Below, piece by piece: positions 13,027-13,316 of a stretch of DNA of 13,316 nucleotides. Made by a program: the position numbers and the translations under genes. Each line of letters starts with the position of its first letter. The stretch's first letter is position 1. The notes beneath the pieces are model-generated. The model saw nothing but the letters and a program-made list of their open reading frames with translations. It made no database searches and was not told the DNA's origin. The stretch is from Chthonomonas sp035294505. GTDB taxonomy: Bacteria > Armatimonadota > Chthonomonadetes > Chthonomonadales > Chthonomonadaceae. The DNA lies in NCBI RefSeq assembly GCF_035294505.1, contig NZ_DATGKU010000146.1, positions 1 to 13,316 on the forward strand, written 5' to 3'.

Positions 13027-13316
13027 ATGAAACGCTTGTGGGTTATCGCACCGGTGGGGGTACTGCTCGTAGCTTGGCTGGGAATTCGCTGCCTTAATGC
13101 CCATTGGGCTCCTGCTACGGATGAACTGCCCAACCTCAGCCAGTGGCCACCAGATGCGCAGACAGTGGCGCACCGATTGGCATCGGAGAAGGACATGGCA
13201 AAGAAGCGTGCTCTTTTTGCCAGCTTGCTTACCTCGCGATTTCGTGATAGGCCCGATGCCATTGCCATTCGCGTCTCTTGGACAAATCCCAACACCATTA
13301 AACTCTGCTGCCCGGC
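13027..13316 (+). CDS. Membrane-anchored or exported protein, N-terminal part
   Basis: An open frame begins at ATG 13027, 8 nt after AAGAGG (13013-13018), and stays open to the window end, giving 96 full codons. The N-terminus MKRLWVIAPVGVLLVAWLG has two positive residues followed by a hydrophobic stretch (about 4-20), a signal peptide or a single membrane anchor; no lipobox is evident. The following region is polar with a short Pro-rich linker (PNLSQWPPDA, 36-45), then a probable helix with DMAKKRALFASLLTSRF and a stretch IAIRVSWTNPNTIKLCC. I do not recognise the family and the rest lies outside the window. The mature part would face the periplasm or the outside of the cell. Confidence 0.65.
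   Translation, partial: MKRLWVIAPVGVLLVAWLGIRCLNAHWAPATDELPNLSQWPPDAQTVAHRLASEKDMAKKRALFASLLTSRFRDRPDAIAIRVSWTNPNTIKLCCP

Overview
Organism. The window is about 55% GC (estimated by eye) and almost entirely chromosomal housekeeping sequence, with strong Shine-Dalgarno sites, short intergenic gaps and operons on both strands. The ATP-type PEP carboxykinase, an IspG with a long insert, a PreP-like M16C protease, a DUF6807/PmoA-type protein and a DJ-1 protein of the type seen in Planctomycetes-like bacteria together suggest a free-living, non-proteobacterial lineage. Armatimonadota (Chthonomonas-like) is my best guess, made from protein style only. I see no IS element, CRISPR array, tRNA, rRNA or phage gene.

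Layout. 2-202 (+) is the tail of an unidentified gene, followed by a textbook intrinsic terminator. 377-1848 (+) is a two-gene unit: a small unrecognised protein, then the tyrosine recombinase XerC. Convergent to it, 1964-3538 (-) is pckA. Next comes a four-gene minus-strand run read from 6802 down to 3735: a DUF6807 (PmoA-like) protein, an unrecognised 168-aa protein, thpR (2'-5' RNA ligase / cyclic phosphodiesterase family) and recA. Intergenic gaps are 3, 7 and 10 nt, and the run is closed by a clear terminator at 3651-3681. A hairpin-rich 361-nt gap (6803-7163) separates it from the minus-strand pair ispG then DJ-1/PfpI (9055 down to 7164). A 480-nt divergent region (9056-9535) follows, then a 971-aa M16C metalloprotease (+, 9536-12451). 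It converges on a short KGG-repeat stress-type protein (-, 12575-12853). The last gene (+, from 13027) is cut by the window end.

Most interesting part. The 9056-9535 region holds what looks like a strong promoter with helically phased A/T tracts, followed by about 145 nt of highly structured RNA ending in a perfect intrinsic terminator. Segments of this RNA can form mutually exclusive CCGGA/TCCGG pairings. It is either a free small RNA or an attenuator-type leader of the M16C protease gene, and I do not recognise it as any known riboswitch or RNA class. Secondary points are the hairpin series in the leader of the KGG gene, an 11-bp direct repeat before the last gene, and palindromes overlapping the predicted promoters of ispG and of the DUF6807-recA operon.

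How the genes relate. XerC (chromosome dimer resolution) and RecA (recombination, SOS) serve genome maintenance. PckA provides gluconeogenic PEP and IspG serves the MEP isoprenoid pathway. The M16C protease and the DJ-1 and KGG proteins point to peptide turnover and stress handling. No single pathway unites the window.
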